A stretch of 64,000 bases of DNA from Iris pallida. Its lineage: Eukaryota; Streptophyta; Magnoliopsida; Asparagales; Iridaceae. Each line of letters opens with the position of its first letter. Positions within the stretch are counted from its first letter, which is position 1. The notes under the pieces are model-generated. The model was given only the letters and a program-made list of their open reading frames with translations. It searched no databases and was not told the DNA's origin. Positions 58,851 to 64,000 of this stretch are shown piece after piece. The position numbers and the translations under genes are program-made. The stretch is from contig JANAVB010005597.1 of assembly GCA_029216955.1 (NCBI GenBank), forward strand, positions 42,331,311 to 42,395,310, in the 5' to 3' direction.

Positions 58851-61800
58851 TGTCACGACCCGCACCCGGATATACGGGTACGAATACGTAGACGACGCCC
58901 AGCCTACGCCGCAGTATCGGCGGTAGAACGCTGTCTAGTACCCAATAAATATACACTACGTCTAGAAGGCCTATAACTATAAATATACTCTAGTCACATC
59001 ACAACAGCTAGAGATGATAAGACAAGAAAGATAACTAAAGCACAAGAACAACTAGAAACTACTAGAAGGAAACATAAGACAGAAAATAAAGAAGGAACAA
59101 CAAGACTAACTAAGGATAACTCCCAGACAACTCACATAGAATAATAGTGAGATCCACCCCAGCTAGCAACATCATGAATTCCACTAATGGTATAACAACT
59201 CCTAAAATATTATCAACGGTATCCTGTCAGGAAAATGAGCAAGTACAAACACTAACAGCAGTTCCATGTGAATTGAAAATTCTATAAGAGACAGTATAAT
59301 GAACTACAAGACAAAGATATATGAAGACTTGGGAACCATTCGAAAGCCGAGTTACAACCCTTAAACCAAACAAGGACCGGGGTTGTAACTCTTCTCCCAA
59401 GCAGAACTTAGTCTCCAATCAAGGTACAATGTAAAGGCATGTAGAGCATGTGAGTAAATGGAATCATAGCATGGTGAGAAGTACAGAAAGTAAAACTGAA
59501 CTGGAATATAAGATACGACAATAAATGTAAAATGTGATATGAATTATTAGAGCGAAATGTGATCGGCTAGGGAGTCATGGTAGGGTTATCCACTTGGCCC
59601 GACAATCACAGGAAAATCTCTGGAAAGGGTCATGTCGGCCAACCTGGATAACCCAGCAAGGGGTGTCTGCTACACCCTACGTGAGGTGAGGGTAGCACTA
59701 GCAAAATAGTGACAGGGAGGCTTTGATCACATAACCCCTAATAATTCCCCATCCCCGAATAGTATAATGGACCTGGACATGACACGTCATGACACGGGAT
59801 TCCCTAAGAGGATAGCTACTCCCTCTCAGAAATCGGTGTCTATACAAGTACATGAAACAAGGCAGGAAATGTACATATATACCAAGAAAATCTAGAAACA
59901 ACATCTCATGTCATGATCCAACATATACTAGTCCGTGAACTATCGTGACTGGGAATTAAGTAAGACACTACGACTGAATCGGATATAGCAGATATCAAGA
60001 CAATGAAAACTATCAGTGAATGTACTCGCCTGCGGTCCTGAGCTGTCAATGGGGTCGATGCTCAGAGTGATGCCACAGACCTAAAGATAAGATATATATA
60101 AACTAATTAGGGTTCAACAGTGTTAGGCTTGATTCTATAGTATAAGCTACGCAATCTAGGTCAGACTCAGTCAACGAAGTCAAACTAGGTCACACTGAGT
60201 CACACTAGGTCAAACTAGGTCACAAGAAGTCAAACCAAGTCAACTAGGTTAAACTGGGTCAATGGTTGACTTACAGTTGACTTTTGGTCAACTGGTCAAC
60301 TTTGGTCAACCAAGGTCAAACTAGTCCAACCTAGGTCAAATGTTGACTCTACTTCGACGTCCAGTCAAAGCAGTCAACCATGGTCAAACTGGGTCAAAGA
60401 TAGTCTCTACGAACATCTACAGGGTCAACACATTCAATTTCAGTGGTTGTGAAATCACTGGAATCGATGGTTCTTAAAATACCACAAAGGAGAAGGATTA
60501 TAATAATAGGGTAAAAACCTACAGATGTTGTCGGATGATAAAATAAATATCACCAACGTGTCCAGAATGGTCAAATCAGCTAAGATAGCCTGTCCAAAAG
60601 TCCAATTTGGACACAGGGGCAAAAACGGTAATTTCGGGCCAAAGTGATGTCCGCCGTTGGACACACTTTGCACCGAAAAATGTGCCAAAATAAAAGTACA
60701 CAAAACCTAACAAATTATATGTTCACGAATTCAGAATGACGATACGAACCCAATGGTATATCCAGAATTGGATTCCGTTGACCCGATCTCAAATTGGTCC
60801 GTTGACCAGGACATTGAAAACCGATTTGCACGGAAAAGCGTGTCAGAGCCAATATCCTCAAAACTCAGCAAATTATATGTCAACGAGTCCAGAATGACGA
60901 TACGAACTCAACGGTATATCCGGAATTGGATTCTGATGAGCCGAACTCAAAATGACCTGTTGACCCAGAAAGTGGGACCCGCTTTGCACCGAAATGCGTG
61001 CCAGGGACCACGTTCTCCAAATCAAACAAACTTTAAATGAAAACATGCCAGAATGACGCCACGAGTCTACTGGTGGTGTCAGAAATGGAATCCGGAGTCC
61101 CGGGTTCAAAAATAGAATTTTACAAGTGCAACACTAAGAATTCGAACGGCCAACTTTGGCGTCGAATTCGACCGACCTAACAAGCTCACTGAAATGAAAT
61201 CTAAAGGGGACAGGAAGAGGGTTATACCAGCTGTACATCGGAACTGGTAGCGCGCAAAACGGAGCTGCGACGACGAAGATACGAACCCGCGAAGTTGGCG
61301 TCACGAAACTGTCCAAAAACAGTTCAAATTAAAACGTCAACTTGGTGGCCAGTTTTGAGGTATCAAACGACAAAATTAACGGTTCAAACTTGACAGAGGT
61401 GAAGAGGGATATACCGAGATTGAGACGGAGCAAGAAGTTCGTCGATCCAACGGTCGGATCTCTCGAAAAATACATGCGAAGTCGCTATTTCGAGACGTGA
61501 TTCTGAGTTCCGTTCCCGCGCGCGTCACGGCGGGAACCCGTGCGAAACGCACGAAACGCCTAGGCGGCGCGTCGGGGAAGTGGGCGGTGGCCACGGGGAG
61601 GCCGCCCAGGGGGTCGCCGGGGCTGTGGGGGCCGATGGCCGCACGGTGGCGCACGACTGCGGCGGCGGTGGCGCGGTGGTGCGCGGCCGCTGCTTCCCGC
61701 AGCAGCAGCTGCTGTTGTGCGGGCCATGCCCAGCAGGCCGAGCCTGGCCGAGCCACGCGGTGGCGCGGTGGTGGCCGTGGTGGCCGTGGCGACGTCGAGC

Positions 61801-62866
61801 ACGGCGGGGGTGGCCGTGGGTGTGTGTGTGTTGTGTGTGTACGTGAGGAGAGAGGGAGAGAGTTGAGAGTGTTTGTGTGTGTGTGTGTGTGTAATGATAA
61901 AAAGAGTGAGAGAGAAATATTTGAAAGGGAGAGAGAGTGGGATGTCTGTCCATAAGGGGGAGATTTGCTTGGCTGTGAGGGAATGGGGGGGGAGGTGATG
62001 GTGTGTGTGTACTGTAAAGAGAGGGAAGGAGAGAGAGAGTGAGGTGATGGGTGAGAGGAGAGAGAGAGAGATATTTAGAGAGAGGGGGAGATATTTTAGA
62101 GAGAGAAAATGGAGAGAGGGGTGAGCTGGTGATGGGGGGGTGTGAGTGTATATACATATGTATATATATACACATATACATATATACATATATAATATAC
62201 AAGGGATAAAATGAGATTAAATAAGCAGAGAGAGAGAGATAATAATATAAAATAAAATAATTATATTTTCGAGTAGGCAAAAATGGGAAAACACCTGTGG
62301 GGTGTATGGACAGTCATGACAGGGCCCACACTAAACTGGGTTGGGCGTTGGGCCAAGTTTGGACAAGTTCGGGACCAATATTTAATTAAAAATAATAAAT
62401 TTAAATCAATTAATTCATGGATGAATTGGGGGCACAAGAGAGATCAATTTGATAGCGTGCAAGTGGCACGTGCATAGTAGGCTCAAAACAGGCCAGGGCC
62501 ATATATTGGGACGACTGGATTGGACCAATGTCGGGCCCGGAAATTAAGTTGGAAGTTAAGTCACGAATTACGGCAGACGATAAATTGGCCTAAATTGACC
62601 CGAAGTTGCGCGAATCAAATGGAGCACAAGGGAACAAGTTCAAGTGGGACACGAAATATCACTGTGAAGATAATCTCGTCTACTACAAACTCCAAGAAGG
62701 AAGTTTCCAGAGACTGGCATCCCTGATGCTCTAGAAATCCAAGTCACGGTAAAGAGCATTAAATCAAAAATTAATCAAATCGAAATTAATTATATAGAAA
62801 TAAATTATTGAAAATAATTTATTGGAAAATTTGAAAAAATAATTCGGGAAATTCAGGGGGCTTACA
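58851..62866 (-). repeat. LARD LTR, right copy (4,016 bp)
   Basis: It is a direct repeat of 52208-56224 with the same hairpin (59349-59391), GTCAA array, CpG-rich block and microsatellites. By eye only a few percent of sites differ, which suggests a fairly recent insertion; this was not computed. Confidence 0.95.
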
Positions 62867-62871
62867 AGTTC

Positions 62872-63545
62872 AATCTGAGATAGAATGCAACCTGTAAGCT
62901 TTCAAAAGTAGTTCAATCTTTAATGGAGTTCATTCAGCTTTCAAAAGTAGTTCAATGCAAAAGTAGTTCAATGGAGTTCATTCAGCTTTCAAGCAGGTGT
63001 AAGCAACCTGTAAGCAATTCAATGCAACCTGTAAGCAATGCAATTGAAGTAGGTCAGGTGCAATGCAATGCAATTCAATGCAACCTGTAAGCAATTCAAT
63101 GCAACCTGTAAGCAAGTCAGGTGCAATGCAATTTAATGCAACCTGTAAGCAATTCAGGTGCAATGCAATGCAACCTGTAAGCAATTCAATGCAGGCACAT
63201 TCAGATGTAATTCAATTGCAGGCACATTCAGCTTTCAAAATTCAATGAAAGATTCAATGACCAATTCAATTAAGTTAACCAAATCAATTGCTATTCACAA
63301 ATCTACCATTCATTGCATATTCACATAAAACTCATTGCATATTCACATAACCATTTCACATAATCAGAGATCCAGAAATCTGCCATTCATTGCATATTCA
63401 CATACCATTCATTGCATATTCACATAACCATTTCACATAACCATTGACACAAAACCCATATTCACATACCATTTCACATAACCATTTGACATAAAACCCA
63501 AAAAACACAAAAAACCCAAAAAGCAAATGAATAGATGCACACCAT
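62872..63545. repeat. AATGCAACCTGTAAGC repeats in the MULE intergenic region
   Basis: From about 62880 to 63260 the words CAATGCAACCTGTAAGC and AAAAGTAGTTCAATG repeat irregularly. From 63290 to 63480 CATTGCATATTCACATA and ACCATTTCACATA repeat. The first words also occur left of the LARD (52111-52207), confirming that the two flanks were once joined. Confidence 0.8.
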
Positions 63546-63548
63546 CAT

Positions 63549-64000
63549 CTACTCATTGCACCTCCCAACTGCATTGGTGCTTTCTTGAGTCCCAAGGACA
63601 AACCTGGGCTGGAAACATGCTGCACTAGTCATTCCAGAAGCCTGGGATAAAAAATTCCCAAAGAAGCCCATGCCATTGCTACTGCCAGGAACAACAGCAC
63701 CATCGTATGCATTGCTACTGCCAGGAACACTAGCACCACTATATACATTTTGTCCACCACCTCTTCCAGCTCTCCCTCTTGGTCTTCTTCCAGCTCTGAC
63801 TCTCCCTCTCCATGTAGTCTCATTCTCAACACCAGGAACACCAACACCATCACCTGCATTGCCAATACCACCTCTAGAAACCCCTCTCCCATTGTCTCTA
63901 CCCCTCCTAGGTGGTCTCACATATGCCTCATTCTTACAGGTTCTACTGTTGTGTCCATACTCCTTACATCTTCCACACCTGTTTGGCTTTATCCTTGAAC
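63549..64000 (-). CDS. MURA-like MULE transposase, C-terminal end (partial)
   Basis: The frame enters from the right edge and ends at 63549. It starts in RIKPNRCGRCKEYGHNSRTC, a CCHC zinc knuckle (CX2CX4HX4C) that typically follows the SWIM finger at the C-terminus of plant MuDR/MULE transposases. A long Arg/Gly-rich, low-complexity tail follows (RPPRRGRDNGRGVSRGG, then repeated VPGSSN). The catalytic domain would lie outside the window. The knuckle probably helps DNA binding. Which MULE clade it belongs to cannot be told from this fragment. Confidence 0.75.
   Translation of the reverse strand, partial: SRIKPNRCGRCKEYGHNSRTCKNEAYVRPPRRGRDNGRGVSRGGIGNAGDGVGVPGVENETTWRGRVRAGRRPRGRAGRGGGQNVYSGASVPGSSNAYDGAVVPGSSNGMGFFGNFLSQASGMTSAACFQPRFVLGTQESTNAVGRCNE

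Larger units (their letters stand above)
52208..62866 (-). mobile_element. LARD: non-coding LTR retrotransposon, 10,659 bp
   Basis: Two direct LTRs (52208-56224 and 58851-62866, TGTCACGACC...GGGCTTACA) enclose 2,626 bp. AGTTC flanks both ends (52203-52207 and 62867-62871). No gag or pol domain is present. On the minus strand a polypurine-type ATAAGGTGGGTAGGATGTAA runs into the LTR at 56224, so the element is read right to left. Long LTRs plus a non-coding interior match large retrotransposon derivatives. The polypurine context resembles plant chromoviral Gypsy elements (inference). Confidence 0.9.
51075..64000. mobile_element. Mutator-like element with two convergent genes, interrupted by a LARD
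   Basis: The left end is inferred at GGGTTAATTAGTTGTCCCCC (51075), the style of a MULE terminal repeat. A GRF/CCHC zinc-finger gene starts about 260 bp inside it on the plus strand. The 3' end of a MURA-like transposase gene enters from the right edge on the minus strand. This convergent layout mirrors MuDR, where mudrA and mudrB are read inward from the two ends. The 10.66-kb LARD lies between them. The right end and target duplication are outside the window, so the boundary is provisional. Confidence 0.55.

Overview
This window is nuclear DNA from a flowering plant. It is dominated by nested transposable elements, and I find only one convincing ordinary host gene: a three-exon beta-1,3-glucanase (GH17 plus X8 domain) at 39293-41780. 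That gene has a very GC-rich coding region in AT-rich surroundings, which suggests a monocot; this is inference and the species is not identified.

1-19789 holds two Ty3/Gypsy retrotransposons of the Tat lineage. Element 1 (1-11683, left end outside the window) lacks protease and reverse transcriptase: gag is followed directly by the archaeal-type RNase H and integrase. Its 3' LTR (9538-11683) abuts the interior of element 2 (11684-19789), so element 1 probably inserted into element 2. Downstream of pol, both elements carry a long spliced gene on the opposite strand. It has its own TATA box, introns, a plant-mobile-domain-like (PMD) core, a coiled-coil C-terminus and a poly(A) signal. The copy in element 1 is broken. 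The copy in element 2 is open through about 1,300 codons, although the neighbouring pol is riddled with stops. Element 2 also has a second, small antisense gene (13057-13380) with its own TATA box and poly(A) signal.

19790-35048 contains two related LTRs in opposite orientation, separated by a telomere-like tract. The right one is a solo LTR (21944-35048, 5-bp target duplication ATTAA). It is split by a full-length 9.7-kb CACTA (En/Spm) transposon (23085-32760, 3-bp duplication CAT) with both transposase genes on the minus strand. All splice phases of both genes fit; the tnp2 gene has one in-frame TGA.

35049-51074 is gene-poor DNA around the glucanase gene. It contains Tourist-like MITEs (two joined end to end), a hAT-type MITE with an 8-bp duplication, foldback elements, and a Helitron pair. 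Inside the second Helitron sits a non-autonomous Mutator-like element (9-bp duplication) filled with a short-hairpin array.

51075-64000 is the left part of a Mutator-like element (MULE). A small GRF/CCHC zinc-finger gene (51337-52105, plus strand) faces the 3' end of a MURA-type transposase gene (63549-64000, minus strand, runs off the edge). Between them sits a non-coding 10.66-kb LTR retrotransposon of LARD type with 4.0-kb LTRs and a 5-bp duplication AGTTC.
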